Below, piece after piece: positions 1 through 10,654 of a DNA stretch of 64,000 nt. The DNA comes from Heterobasidion occidentale (Eukaryota > Basidiomycota > Agaricomycetes > Russulales > Bondarzewiaceae), in the NCBI GenBank assembly GCA_039111635.1, contig JBCAQO010000004.1, positions 3,224,001 to 3,288,000 of the forward strand, given 5' to 3'. The notes under the pieces were generated by a model. The model searched no databases, was not told where the DNA came from, and saw only the letters and a list, made by a program, of their open reading frames with translations. Made by a program: the position numbers and the translations under genes. Positions within the stretch are counted from its first letter, which is position 1; every line of letters starts with the position of its first letter.

Positions 1-1203
1 AAACACCGAGGAGCTTGACCAAGAAGTTTTCGGGGAATCGTGACGCCAGCATTTGAGAGACAATGAAGACGTTCGACGTGAGCGCTGACTCGAGCATGAT
101 AGGCATGTTGGACGTGTAGAACAGCTTGACGGGGTACGATCCTCGCTGGCCCCGGAAGCGGTTCGACTTCACAGGAATCTCGAGGCGGAAACCCTGCAGA
201 TAGATGACGACGGCGAACACGGCGACGGTCGCAACGAGGTTCATGACATTTGGCAGGCGCTCGCGCCAGAACGCCTCGCGGAGTGCGCGGCCTTTGTCAT
301 TCCAGGTGAAAAGAAGGTGGAACAGCGACACGATCGCGCCCTCGAATTCGGGCCCGCGGCCAGTATTGACGGTGGTAGGGGAGAATGCCTTCCATACAAT
401 CGACTCACAGATATTGGTCGCGATGAAGAGAGAGATGCCGGAGCCGAGACCGTAGCCCTTCTGTAAGAGCTCGTCAAGAAGGATGACGATGAGCGCGGCA
501 GCAACAAGCTGGATGATGAGCAGGAGACAGACACCAGCACCTAAGTCGCGGGGCTGTCCGTAGAGACCGGTCAGGACGTAGACGGTTGCTTGGCCAAGAG
601 AGATGATGAGAGCGAAAACTGCCAGCAAGGAGGGCGTCAGCGAACGAACAAACTGTTGTACGTCACCCCGGGGCCGTCACCACAGTACAATTACATGCAT
701 GGGCGCGTTTCGCAGTAGAAAGGGGAGATCACTCACGCTTCTGGGCACCGCTGAATAGAGCGCGATCTTCCTTCAAGGAGAAATCAACCTCGATGAGATT
801 GGCACCCGCGAGGAGCTGCATGATCATCCCGGAGGTCACGATTGGACTGATACCCAATTCCATAAGAGTTCCACGGTTGGAGGCGAGGATGACACGCATC
901 CAGTAGAGGGGGTCAGACGAGTCGGAGGACATGATCCCGTACAGCGGGACCTGTGAGCAGACCAAGAAGATGAGGAGTGTGACGGCCGTCCATAGCACTT
1001 TCTGATTGAAGGGGACCTGAAAAGAGGGAAAGACATTTAATGAGTGACACGGAAAGAGCACCGGATGCAAACCTTGCGATCCGGGGAGGAAACCTCAGGG
1101 AGTATGGGGAGGAAGGGTCGAACGAGATTCAAAAACCGGACTGTAAAATGGGTCAGCGTGTGCGGTCTCGAGAAGAGTAAAAGGAGAGCATACACCCGCT
1201 CAT
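1..1203 (-). CDS. SEC61: SEC61 alpha, protein translocon channel subunit (partial, 3' end beyond left edge)
   Basis: Pore-forming subunit of the ER translocon, which passes nascent secretory and membrane proteins across or into the ER membrane. Four exons can be read on the minus strand: 1194-1203 (ATGAGCGGGT), 1073-1140, 737-1016 and 618 down to the window edge. The joined N-terminus starts [13 protein letters not shown] and continues with [10 protein letters not shown], the first membrane segment and the plug region; this is typical of Sec61 alpha and lets the tiny first exon be placed by phase. Exon 4 reads without interruption through [16 protein letters not shown] and [12 protein letters not shown]. 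About 300 residues are visible; the family is about 475. Introns are short apart from the 118-nt third one. It diverges from the P1 gene. The family assignment is firm; the 10-nt first exon is an inference from splice phase and homology. Confidence 0.95.
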
Positions 1204-1444
1204 CGTTGAAGAAAGAGCGGAGGAGAGACGGGCACAGGAGGGGACGGAGTGGTTGGGTGGTTATAACAGACGACGCCAACGCGACTCGCGGATTACAGAC
1301 GTGGCAGTACAAACATCGCCAAACTCGCGCTCGCGTGGCCGCTTCGGCAATCACCGGGGGCCTGCTCCGCAAAGTTTCCTGCTCGTCGACACCCCCAACG
1401 ATCCCCACGCTCACCGACGCCTACCCCGACGCCCACTTTCACAA
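1204..1444. promoter_or_regulatory. Shared intergene between SEC61 and RPP1
   Basis: These 241 bp separate the start codons of two divergently transcribed genes, both normally highly expressed. It must hold both promoters and both 5' leaders. I do not see a clear TATA box. A bidirectional promoter is an inference from spacing and orientation. Confidence 0.5.
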
Positions 1445-2044
1445 ATGGTGAGTCCATGTCTCTGAGGGGCACACATAATGCTCCAAAAATTCGTTTGTCT
1501 TTAAATTGGAGCATTGGAGGTGGATGCATATCTGGATAGACGGATGGAGGATCGCTCATGGACCGATGGCTAACATACCCCTCTTAATTTACAGGCCTCC
1601 GCAGAGCTCGCCGCCACCTACGCCGCGCTCATCCTTGCCGATGACAACATTGAAATCTCCGTACGTTAGGAGCTCACATCCTCACTGGATCCTTGGGCTT
1701 GACCGCGTCCCACATACAGTCCGACAAGATCGTCGCTCTCACTTCTGCGGCCGGCGTCGAGCTTGAGCCCATCTGGGCTTCGCTGCTCGCCAAGGCATTG
1801 GAGGGCAAGAACGTGAAGGACCTTCTGTCAAACGTTGGATCAGGAGGCGGTGCCGCCGTTTCGGCTGCCCCCGCGGCCGCAGCCGCCGGTGGCGCCCCTG
1901 CTGCCGAGGCGAAGGAAGAGGAGAAGAAGGAAGAGGAGAAGGAGGAGTCAGACGACGACATGGTACGTCTTTCCATTCCTTACTTCCTCTGTGATCCTCT
2001 TACTTACTGCTGGCGATGTATAGGGCTTCGGTCTGTTTGACTGA
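1445..2044 (+). CDS. RPP1: 60S acidic ribosomal protein P1 (stalk protein)
   Basis: Component of the large-subunit stalk that recruits translational GTPases. Four exons: 1445-1447 (the ATG alone, followed directly by GTGAGT), 1595-1660, 1720-1962 and 2024-2044. They join to 110 residues, the usual P1 length. The N-terminal domain begins [18 protein letters not shown], followed by [17 protein letters not shown]. An Ala/Gly-rich hinge and an acidic Lys/Glu stretch follow, then the conserved tail SDDDMGFGLFD. The tail is split: GFGLFD lies on a separate 21-nt last exon. Splitting the start codon onto its own exon is common in fungal ribosomal protein genes. All junctions keep phase, so the model is secure. 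Confidence 0.95.
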
Positions 2045-3098
2045 TTTATTTCTTTTCGTTTTCCGCATCTTGTCTCCGCCGCTGTTTCTCGTCTTTGTAT
2101 CCTCACGCCCCATTGCACATCCCAAAATACATGACTCATGCGCATGGCCCCTGCGAATTGCATGGATCACTCACGAAGCCTCCAGAGCACTCAAAGGGCT
2201 CACATCAAGGAATATATGCGCTCTGAAGCAAGTCTTGGTCCTGTATCGGGAGCACAATGCATGGTGTTCACCTCAATTGCCTACACTACTCTGGTGATCT
2301 TTACAATTCTGCCCGAAATTCAGCGGTAGTCGTGAGGCAGCGCTTCGAGAAAGCGTCTGTCTTGAACATAAAATCGTTGAAGATAGTAACCTACACTCGT
2401 GTCGCCCATTAGACCGAGGGTGATTGACATCATGTTATTTGCATGCATGTCATCCAGGTCGCATATTGTATAGGCGCTATCTAACATTGTCAGGTGTCAT
2501 CAGTACCTGATCACAACAGGCGAGTCAGAGAGAGAAAGAAACATATATATATAGAAATATGTGGGACGGTCATAACAGGACATGCGCGACATGAGAAACG
2601 TACAAGCCAGATATACGTATGTAAAAAATTCAGATGTGTTACGGTGTATATGGGTTGGCTGATTGCTTGGCGTGAGATTGGACGGTGGGTATGCAGGCTG
2701 TATGGGACGGTGTGCTCTATGCGTGCCTAGTGCGAGAGGTGCGCGGTGCGTTAGAACGGGCAAGTCGGTATGCGTGAGCCTAGATCCTGAGCTGAGTGGG
2801 GCGGAGATGGGCGGGTGCTGCTGAAAGGATTCTGGAGTTAATGGGCGAAAGGGACTCGGAGTGAGGGAAAACATCAAGATAAACGTAGGGGCTTGGTAAA
2901 TGCGGTGGACGAAAACGACGAGGGTGAAGCAGCGGAATGGGAGGCGGCTGGACGGAGTAGGCGAATCGGAAAGCGGAAAAACGGAATGAAACGAAACGAT
3001 ACACAAACAGCTTTTGTACCAGCGAACGGGGCGAAGACAGGCATCTGGAAAGCAGTCCGACAGAGGTCACCGTCCCTTCCGTCTCCGTCTCCCGCGGC
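2045..3098. other. Intergenic, 3' regions of RPP1 and of the 825-residue gene
   Basis: Convergent gene ends. The ORFs here are short, overlap on both strands and have no recognisable product. A TA-rich patch lies near 2540-2560. I see no RNA gene or repeat. Confidence 0.5.
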
Positions 3099-5576
3099 TC
3101 ACATCTTCCGCATCGTGCGCATCCCCGCAGGGCCAGGCGCTTCAGCTACACCGGCACTACGTGAGCTCGCGCCCTTCAACTTACGCATCGTCGCTACGGG
3201 GTCCTTCGCAGTAGCAGTGGCAGTAGTGGCAGCGGCAGAAGGCGCAGGGACCCTCGCCGAAGCCGCCGCCGGCAGTCGTGGTACTGGAGGTGCAGACGCA
3301 GACGCGGATGCGGGCGGGGCAAGCCCAGACACGCCGAAGCGCGAGGGCGGGCGCAGTCCAGACGGCGCGCCGATTTTGCTGGTGCCACTTACGGCTGCCA
3401 TCGATGGCCTCCTCGTAAGCCTCGCTGGGGGCCCAGCAGGGGGCTGCAGCTTGGATGCAGGTGCGCCGTGGCTTGTGCTCGCGGCGGGCGCTCTGGAGCT
3501 TGCAACTGTCGCGGTCGTAGCAGCGGGAGCAGCTGGCCGCGGAACCCCCGCGGCGCTCACCACGGCGGCGCCTCGCACGCGCGCGGCGATCTCGCTTGCG
3601 CGCGCCGCTTTCGGGAGCTCTGTGCCCGTAGGGGGCCGCTGCAGGCCGTGGATGACGGTCCTGGCGCGCGAGGCTGGCGCGGGCAAGTTGGCCTGAGCAG
3701 ACTGCGACGCCCCCGGTTCAGGGGCAGCGATGCTTGTGGTGTTGCGCGGGGGCAACGCGCTCGAGCGCCTAGCGGCCATCGACTCGGCCCTGGGCTTCTT
3801 GACGATGCGCAGGGCCGCTATGGGCACCGTGGGGGCGGGCCTGAGGAATGAGAGGCGACGCTCAGGCGGGGCATTTCTCGATCTCTTCTCCTTCTCCTTT
3901 TCTTTTGGGGCTGGACCTGCGGCTGGTTCAGTGGGCATGAATGAGGCCGCGGACAGAGCTAGGACTGAGAGAGAGGCGCGATGGACGGGCACACGTTGTT
4001 TTACGGGTGCGGAGGCTTGCGGTGCTACGGAAGAAACCGATGGTGTCAGAGTTCGTGCCCGGCGAGGAGGAAGAGTGCAAGGCTTACTGCGCTCAGAAGA
4101 CGAGGTTGCGTTGGAGCTGGCGCGGTGGCGCTGGACCACTTGCGACTCGCGCTTCTGCACAGGCGTGATCAACGCGGGTGGCTGGGCCGAGGAGCGACGA
4201 CGGGAGGGAGGGCGGTCGCCGGCTGCTGGATCAAGTTGGACGTCACGCAGGCGCTCGACGAGCGCGTCGACCGCAAGCTCGTCCTCGGTTTCGACTTCGG
4301 CGTCCGGCTCCACAGCTTCTGTCTTCGCAGGGCGAGGCTCCGAGACTCTCGCCTTGACTTTCGGCTCGCGCGGCGATCCGCCGAGACTCGCCCTCCCCAG
4401 CCTCTCCGCCAACACGTTCATTGCCCGCTCCTCCTCCGCCATGTCAAACCCGTCCTCGCCCTCCATATCCATCATCGATTCCTGCCCGAGCCCCAGGAAC
4501 GAGATCTTGTCGTTCAGCAGGTCAAACGAGACCTCGGGGCACTGGAAATGAATGCTGAACGACGCCTGGAGGTCGACGGAGCTGCGGCGTGGATCGAGGT
4601 CGCTCGCGCTCGCCGCAGTGCCCCCACGCGGGCCTGTACCGGTGGTGGTGATGCGGGGCCGCGGGGGGGACGGCGATTCGGGGGAGGTGGGCGCGGAAGA
4701 GTCCACATCAGGTGGGGGCTGGGCGGACACGAGGTGCTCAGGCGGGACGACTCTGATCTGGGGCGGCGTCGGGCGGACGGTGGGCGTAGAAGACGAAGAG
4801 GACGACGGCGAGGATGCGGACGTAGGATACGTACGGGTAGGTGGGGCAGTGGCAGTGCCGTTGATCGCATTGATGACCGAGGCGAGCGGGGACGTCGCGG
4901 GTGCGGCGGTGAGCTTCGGAGCGCCGAAGGCGGGCAAGGGAGTGCTGGCGAGGGTGGCGGCGAGCTCGCGGGTAAGAGGCGAGCTGAAAGGCTGGTGCTG
5001 ATGCTGCTCCTGGTCGTCAAGCAGGATGTCTGCGAGCGGACGGCGCTGGGGCATGGCGTCCACATCGGCGGTGACGGGAGCAGCAGAGACATGACGATCT
5101 GCACTGGGGCACAGAGCCAAACTCGGGCCCGCATTCTCATCCTCGTCCCTGTTCTCATTCTGAGCCTGCCCGTTTTCACCGTTCTCGTCGTTCTCGTTTT
5201 CGTGCTCATCGTCTCCATCGTGTTCATCCTCATCAGCGAGCACGCCGTCAAGATTATCGAGATCCGTATCCTCCCCGACCATAACATCGCCAAAGTCGAT
5301 GAGCACACCCATGGGAGGCATCTTGGGCGGGAGAGCCTTGTACTGTGTATACGTGCGGCTGAAGAACTTGGTCAGCGTGAGCGGGCTGTCGGCCGAGCCG
5401 GTTCCCGCCGCAGCAGAGGCAGAGGGGGAAACATAGGCGGGCTCAGCGTTCTCCTTGTCTGAACCCGAGTCGGGAGAGTGGACTTCGCGTCGCATGGGCG
5501 TGGAGGGCCGCGGTGATGCGAGGGGGTCGAACATGTCGAGGAGAGACGAGCGGGGGCGATTCGTCGTGCCAGGCAT
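3099..5576 (-). CDS. Large intrinsically disordered protein, function unknown
   Basis: Single-exon frame of 825 residues, starting MPGTTNRPRSSLLDMFDPL. I do not recognise the family. The composition is strongly biased: Ser/Pro/Ala-rich throughout, with a Glu/Asp/Asn-rich tract around residues 105-150 (DEHDGDDEHENENDENGENG). Short islands look more conserved: LTLTKFFSRTYTQYKALPPK and MGVLIDFGDVMVGEDTDL near residues 65-105, CPEVSFDLLNDKISFLGLG near 345, and a basic Met/Arg end (MRKLKGASSR...MRTMRKM). Many SP/TP and basic sites suggest a phosphoregulated scaffold, but that is inference. Long open frames exist on the opposite strand; they are a by-product of its GC-rich codons. The start is the first ATG after an in-frame stop and lies 45 nt from a (CGT)n tract. 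Confidence 0.75.
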   Translation of the reverse strand: MPGTTNRPRSSLLDMFDPLASPRPSTPMRREVHSPDSGSDKENAEPAYVSPSASAAAGTGSADSPLTLTKFFSRTYTQYKALPPKMPPMGVLIDFGDVMVGEDTDLDNLDGVLADEDEHDGDDEHENENDENGENGQAQNENRDEDENAGPSLALCPSADRHVSAAPVTADVDAMPQRRPLADILLDDQEQHQHQPFSSPLTRELAATLASTPLPAFGAPKLTAAPATSPLASVINAINGTATAPPTRTYPTSASSPSSSSSSTPTVRPTPPQIRVVPPEHLVSAQPPPDVDSSAPTSPESPSPPRPRITTTGTGPRGGTAASASDLDPRRSSVDLQASFSIHFQCPEVSFDLLNDKISFLGLGQESMMDMEGEDGFDMAEEERAMNVLAERLGRASLGGSPREPKVKARVSEPRPAKTEAVEPDAEVETEDELAVDALVERLRDVQLDPAAGDRPPSRRRSSAQPPALITPVQKRESQVVQRHRASSNATSSSERSKPCTLPPRRARTLTPSVSSVAPQASAPVKQRVPVHRASLSVLALSAASFMPTEPAAGPAPKEKEKEKRSRNAPPERRLSFLRPAPTVPIAALRIVKKPRAESMAARRSSALPPRNTTSIAAPEPGASQSAQANLPAPASRARTVIHGLQRPPTGTELPKAARASEIAARVRGAAVVSAAGVPRPAAPAATTATVASSRAPAASTSHGAPASKLQPPAGPPARLTRRPSMAAVSGTSKIGAPSGLRPPSRFGVSGLAPPASASASAPPVPRLPAAASARVPAPSAAATTATATAKDPVATMRKLKGASSRSAGVAEAPGPAGMRTMRKM

Positions 5577-5620
5577 CCTGCTGAGTGCGTCGTATGCGAG
5601 CTGGTGCCTAGATGTATGCT

Positions 5621-5640
5621 CGTCGTCGTCGTCGTCGTCG
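5621..5640. repeat. (CGT)n trinucleotide microsatellite
   Basis: About 6.7 perfect CGT units, 45 nt upstream of the 825-residue gene's start and hence probably in its 5' leader. Confidence 0.85.
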
Positions 5641-5952
5641 GTTGTGAGGATGGATCTTTCGTGAAGTTCGTGGACAAGGACTGGGCACGGGCGCTTGAGA
5701 GAGCAGAAGCGAAGACCGTGAGCGCTCGACGTGACAATCCTCGCTCAACAACAACCTGTGACCTCTGTGACAGACGCGTTATTCACGTGATCGTGTATTC
5801 TTCCACGTCATTGCCCTCTTGTCACGGCCGAATTGTGCAGTCTTCAAGCACTTCCGTCCTTCAACCCATTACAACACTGGTACTCAAATGTTGACGCAGG
5901 CTGATACCATATGATTTACCTCGTCATACCCAGGACAGTCAAAAGAAACTGA
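5641..5952. other. Intergenic between FunK1 copy 1 and the 825-residue gene
   Basis: Contains the upstream region of the 825-residue gene and the 3' flank of FunK1 copy 1. The last 60 bases share a block (cataccc...gacagt...ctcaaaag) with the 3' flanks of the other FunK1 copies. No gene seen. Confidence 0.5.
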
Positions 5953-8290
5953 TCAAAAGCTGTCAGGCACACACTCGTTTAAATACAACAAGTGTCCACC
6001 CTGTAACTCTGCCGCCGCCTTGATTTCGGCCCAAAATTCTGCATAAACGTCGCTCGGTTTGGGTGCCGGCCTGGCTAGTTTCACCCTGTTCATGATGGCT
6101 GCCGTTATGGGATTGGCGGTAAGTGGTGATTTCCAGTTATAGAAGATGCGCTCCGCAAATGCATAAAATATGAGCCATTCCCATTCATACGAAGAGGTCG
6201 CATCGGGTATTTGGGTCTGATCCGTTCGGAGATTGCACAAGAAATCTCTCTTTTCGATTCTGCAGACGACGTAATTTCCCGTGTTCCATACCTTGAGTGG
6301 CGGATTCCTGATCATGTCACCGTTCTCGTGCTGCAAGCATACATATGGCAAAATCCACAGGAAGCCTTCAAGGTCGTGGTGATACTGGCGCTTGATCTTG
6401 CCCTCCCAATACGACGGCTTGAGTAAATCCAGAGCCATGAATGGCACGGTCTCATGGTGAAATGTCCCGTCGTGACTCGCCTGACCAAACATCGTCGCCA
6501 GCTCCCAGTCGATCAAGAACCCGCGCTCGCCCCCATCTGCCATGAGAATTGACAATCTGGGCTTGACATCCTCGATGCCCAGCTCCCAAAGCGCATAGTG
6601 GCCTGGACCCTCCGCGTCAGCAGCCGTCGACACCGAACCAGACCAAGCCAACCGCGGCAACACGCACCGCGAACGCAATCAAGCCAGGCTTTCATGAACC
6701 CCGCGCCGACCAACGCGGTGACATGCCTCGGGCGGAGGAACACGGCCAGCCGGAGGAAACGAGCGGGACGCCGGTCTTCAGCTCGTTCAAGACCGAGCCT
6801 TTTCCGAATAAACCATGTTGAACATCTGGGAACGTCGCGCGCGAAAAGCGGATCCGGATGATGTCCCAAGGTATCCATCTTAAACCCCATCGTAGACGCT
6901 TCTCTGGGACCATCGGCTTCGTTTGAACGCGATTCCTCCTGCCAGTAGATCTTCGCTGTTACCTCTCGTAGCTCCGTGGAGGGTTTGGACGCCGCAGTCG
7001 CACCGCAAGCCATGGGGCTGTTGCCAGAAGACGCAACCTTGCCGGAGCTCTCAGAGGCTGCCAGAGTCGCAGTGCCACAGAACACAGATGTGCCTCGCCC
7101 GGCAAGGCCATACGCCTGATGCATTTGACAGCTCGTATCGATCGTGATTCTCACCGACTCGCCTGAAGCTCCAAGTGCCAGGAGCTCGATGTACCTGGTG
7201 GAGTCGATATCAATGCCTCTGGAAGCTAGATCAGAGGAATGGATGGCATGAGGCCGCTGGTCTAGCGAAATGTTGAACCCCCAGTTGTCCAGCTCGAATC
7301 GCTGGAACGCGAAGAGCAGAACCAAGAAGCGCGGAAGGTCCTGGACGAAGTTGATACCCTCCGTCTGGATCGCACCTTGTCTGTCGTACCACCATATCCA
7401 TATCACATCATCTGAGCCAGGACGTGAGAAGGAACCGTGCAAGACGAATCAGATCAGAGATTATAGAGCCTCACCGATGAGGAGTAGGTTGATTGCGTGG
7501 GTGACGCACGGCCTTCGTGACAACATCGCAACGCCATACAGTCCGCACTGTATGACAGGAATTGATAGAGTCTCCGGCCTCTCAGCTACGATTTTTGCGG
7601 GTCCACAGCCCGAATGGACGGAGTGTGCCGGGATCACTTGCCCTAAACCTGCATATGCGGCAGGCGGCGGATTCGAGATATTTTCGCAAGCTTCAAGCTC
7701 GATCGAGGCGAGTATGCTCGACCAGGCGAAGGTCTTGGGCCGCGATGCTCCATCACAAGCATATCCGGCGACGACATCGTCCCATTGCATGTCCCCGCGA
7801 CCATCCCACGCGACCGACTGCGCTGCGGCGAGCGAGACTAATACCGCCCCAGGGCCGCGAGGGACCTGGGGCCCGCGATCTGCCTCGATATATGCGCGGT
7901 CATTTCGGCAGAAGAGAATGTTGAGGCCTTCGTTCGCACGCCGAATATTAGTGATATCGATAGTTCGCAGTTTTTTTAGGACATCGTTGGAGAGGTCGAC
8001 GAAGAGCCCATATCTGCTCATTTCTTTAGGTTTCGATATGCAGCTATGATCCGTCTTTGAGTGTTTGGTCTTGTGCCAGGTGGACGGAATACTCACTAGT
8101 TCGTCAGCTTTTGCTTCATCTCCTCGCTGTTGCAGATAGGAAGCACAGCATCGAGACATGACTGGAGAACGTTCGACCTCGTATCTCTCGGTGGAGCATC
8201 AGGATCGACGAGACATTGTGTCAGAAAGTGGATCAGCATGTCATCGACTTTGCATCGCTCATGTTTCTCGAGGTCGTGGATGATGCTCAT
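5953..8290 (-). CDS. FunK1-type fungal protein kinase-like gene, copy 1
   Basis: Member of the basidiomycete-expanded FunK1 family. Exons 8097-8290, 7475-8043, 6668-7411 and 5953-6602 join in phase to 718 residues from MSIIHDLEKHER. Visible parts are the N-terminal DLEKHERCKVDDML block, the central IWIWWYDRQGAIQTEGINF block and a kinase-like lobe with AKIYWQEESR (the expected ATP-binding lysine), LIDWELAT (DFG position), ETVPFMALDLL (APE position) and DLEGFLWILPYVC. The catalytic loop reads GIEDVKPRLSILM, without the usual His-x-Asp and Asn, so activity is doubtful. An upstream exon near 8350-8480 (LDATPSN, then GSSSIAAAREGF) matches copy 3's first exon but changes frame by insertion, so the real start is uncertain. 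It lies downstream of the YggS gene on the same strand and appears to be the source of the array at 34-45 kb. Confidence 0.75.
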
Positions 8291-8834
8291 GACGCGGTCA
8301 ACGCTGTGGATCCAGGTAATCAGCCGTGTGATTTTATACTCTGAGGAGCCACAGTCACATAACTCACTTGTAGGCTCGAATCCTTCACGGGCAGCAGCGA
8401 TCGACGATGATCCCAGAGGTACGGTTCGAAGGAGTTGCGTCGAGCTTCAGCTCTGCGATCTTGTGCCAGTCAAGGGGCGTGACTTGTTCTGCCTGGGTTC
8501 AGCGCCAGTCACGCCATATGCCGGGACATGCCTGGTAGTGAATACCCATGATCAGGTCCTCAAAGACTCAAGCTTAGCCCATCGGGGTTCAGTTCGTCGC
8601 AAACCGGGGCTTGTATCCTGGGGATTCTATCTGCGGCTAGGAGCGGCTGAGACACATGAATAATTGTCAAGAAAAATACAATTTCTTTGCTTCGACATGC
8701 GAACAAAACATGCAGACTCTTCAAGAAGACACACATGCACAGCGCTCACTGAGGGACAGAGTAGAGAAGGAAAAATGAACTCGCAGCATGCGCAAACGCA
8801 AAGAGCAAGACAAGACGTACCTTGGTTGACTCCT

Positions 8835-9854
8835 CTACACCTCAGCCTTCTTCCGCCTCTCGCCGAAGATCCCCGTCCCGACTCTTACAACGTCACTCCC
8901 CGCACGCAGCGCGGCCTCGAAATCGCCCGACATGCCCATGCTGAGCAGAAGCTTCCCGCCTTCGCCCCACGCACCGCCCGCTTCCTCGGGCACCCCCACT
9001 TCGGCGCCGAGGACCGTCTCCAGCGCGTCGCGCGTGGCGCATAGCGTCGCGAAGTCGCGGTTCTCCGCGTCCGACCATCGCGACTCTGCGAGGGAGCCGA
9101 TGGTCATGAGCCCGCAGAGACGGAGGCGTGGACATGTCGTGATGATGTGTTTGGCGAGGGTGACGAGCTCAGAGTGTTGTTCCTGCTGCGACTCCAGCGC
9201 GGGCGCGAGGGGCGCGAGTCCGGACTTTGCGTCCTCGCCCGAGGTGTTCACCTGTAAGAGAACGTTGAGCGGCGCTGTGCGCTCGGCTGGAAGCGCGCGG
9301 TTGAGCGCGGTTGCGGCCTTCGCGGACGTCACCGTCTGGACGGTGTGGATGTTGGGAATGGCTGCCAAAACCAACGCGCAGCGTCGCGCGAGTGCAGGGT
9401 CGGTATCATTGAGAATGACTGGAGAGGAAGAGGGGCGGACATGCGAGGGTCTTGGCCTTGTTGGACTGCAGCGTGCCGATGAAGTGCCATCGGATGTCCG
9501 AGGGCAGCTGGCCGCACACAATCGTCGACGCAAGTCAGCGTGCGTACATGTGAAAGAAACTACAAGCAGGCGTACTTGCTGTGCCTTCTCTACGAGCTCC
9601 TGCACGTAGTTCTCGCCAAAGTCGCGCTGGCCGGCGTCGTAGCACGCCTGCACGTCTGACGCGGGCTTGTACTTGGACACGGCGACGAGCGTCGGCGCTG
9701 ACGATGACGACACCGGTGTAGCCCATTGTACACGCGCACGGATTTCGGCGAGGGCCTCGTGGAGATCGGCTGTACGTTCTGAAGCTGTTGATGAAGAAGA
9801 CATGGTGAGACGCGTGAGGCCGCGATGAAAGGATGAAAGGGAAACAGCGCGCAT
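8835..9854 (-). CDS. YggS/PROSC-family pyridoxal-phosphate-binding protein
   Basis: PLP homeostasis protein (COG0325; yeast YBL036C and human PLPBP family) with an alanine-racemase-like TIM barrel. Exons 9576-9803 (or to 9854), 9441-9507 and 8835-9361. From the ATG at 9803 the protein has 273 residues, the usual family size. The PLP lysine is Lys44 in LVAVSKYKP. Other family blocks are FGENYVQELVEKAQQ, SDIRWHFIGTLQSNKAKTLA, VNTSGEDAKSG, GLMTIGS and MGMSGDFEAALRAGSDVVRVGTGIFG. Short exon 2 is delimited by homology and phase. An in-frame upstream ATG at 9854 adds MRAVSLSSFHRGLTRLT, an Arg/Ser-rich stretch without acidic residues that could be a mitochondrial presequence. Degraded pieces of this gene recur at 33.8, 37.6 and 45.2 kb. 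Confidence 0.92.
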   Translation of the reverse strand: MRAVSLSSFHRGLTRLTMSSSSTASERTADLHEALAEIRARVQWATPVSSSSAPTLVAVSKYKPASDVQACYDAGQRDFGENYVQELVEKAQQVRLLVVSFTCTHADLRRRLCAASCPRTSDGTSSARCSPTRPRPSHVRPSSSPVILNDTDPALARRCALVLAAIPNIHTVQTVTSAKAATALNRALPAERTAPLNVLLQVNTSGEDAKSGLAPLAPALESQQEQHSELVTLAKHIITTCPRLRLCGLMTIGSLAESRWSDAENRDFATLCATRDALETVLGAEVGVPEEAGGAWGEGGKLLLSMGMSGDFEAALRAGSDVVRVGTGIFGERRKKAEV

Positions 9855-10171
9855 GATCGATTGGTCAGTCGTAGCGCTGGTTCAGCTCGTTGTTCTCTTC
9901 CGTATCTCAAGGGCAAGATGTTCGCACTAGCCGTCTGTCACACGCCCGTAGTCCTCAACAGCGACGAGCCATTCAGTGTTCTCGACTGCGCCTAACAAAC
10001 GACGCTCGACTTGATCTACCGTATTTCCTTCTGTCTGCCTCACGAAACGATGGATAGGGAGAGAGTGCGGGTGCAGTGATCACTTCTGATTTTTCTGTCC
10101 ACGCTCCTGCTACATGCATACAAGTTTAAACTATAGGAACACAAAGCAAAGGGATACATAGTATATTCTAA
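9855..10171. other. Intergenic upstream of the YggS gene
   Basis: Promoter side of the YggS gene and 3' flank of the next minus-strand gene. No gene seen. Confidence 0.5.
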
Positions 10172-10654
10172 CTATTCAAACAGATCCGGGTCGAACTTGC
10201 CATCCGTGAGCTCCTCCAAAGGCCCACACCACTGGAACATGTATCCCAACCCCCCGACATCGTGGCTCTTCATCGCCATTATCGGCACAAGCTTATAATT
10301 CTCGCCTGCATACCTTTCCAAAAGCTTTTTCTGCTCCTCGCTGGCCATAAAGCTCACGCCATGTACTTTCTTCTCCTTGGAGTTGCCTTCAAAGTCTTCG
10401 ATCACTGCCGGATACCTCCCCCACATCTTCACCTGAAAACCGACGATGAACACGGGATTGAGCACCGGCGGCTCAGAGAGATTCAGTACGCGCTTTAAGA
10501 CTTGCAGGAGAGAGAGTGTGCCATAGAAAAAGAGCTCTTGCTTAGGATGTATGTATGGTCCGTCCCTGATGAGGCCAGCCTTCGCAACTTCGTTGCATTG
10601 ACGAAACTTCATCCGCATAGCCTCTCCCTTTGGAAGGTTGTCAGTTCTGAGCAT
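10172..10654 (-). CDS. Gamma-glutamylcyclotransferase-like (AIG2/GGCT fold) protein
   Basis: Single exon of 160 residues. The fold signature is ELFFYGTLSLLQVLKRVL near residue 40 (the YGTL loop that binds the gamma-glutamyl group), then VFIVGFQVKMWGRYPAV, KVHGVSF and LLERYAGENYKLVPI, the usual order in this superfamily. Such enzymes release 5-oxoproline from gamma-glutamyl peptides or glutathione, or act on gamma-glutamyl-amines; the substrate cannot be told from sequence. It ends with an acidic tail (GKFDPDLFE). The start MLRTDNLPKG is the only suitable ATG; a short upstream exon is possible because the fold normally starts close to YGTL, leaving about 40 extra residues here. Confidence 0.8.
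   Translation of the reverse strand: MLRTDNLPKGEAMRMKFRQCNEVAKAGLIRDGPYIHPKQELFFYGTLSLLQVLKRVLNLSEPPVLNPVFIVGFQVKMWGRYPAVIEDFEGNSKEKKVHGVSFMASEEQKKLLERYAGENYKLVPIMAMKSHDVGGLGYMFQWCGPLEELTDGKFDPDLFE

Noticed and set aside
3981..5462. A 493-residue plus-strand ORF
   Set aside because: It lies entirely opposite the 825-residue gene and consists of Arg/Gly-rich shadow sequence with no domain. The minus frame has a sensible start and composition.
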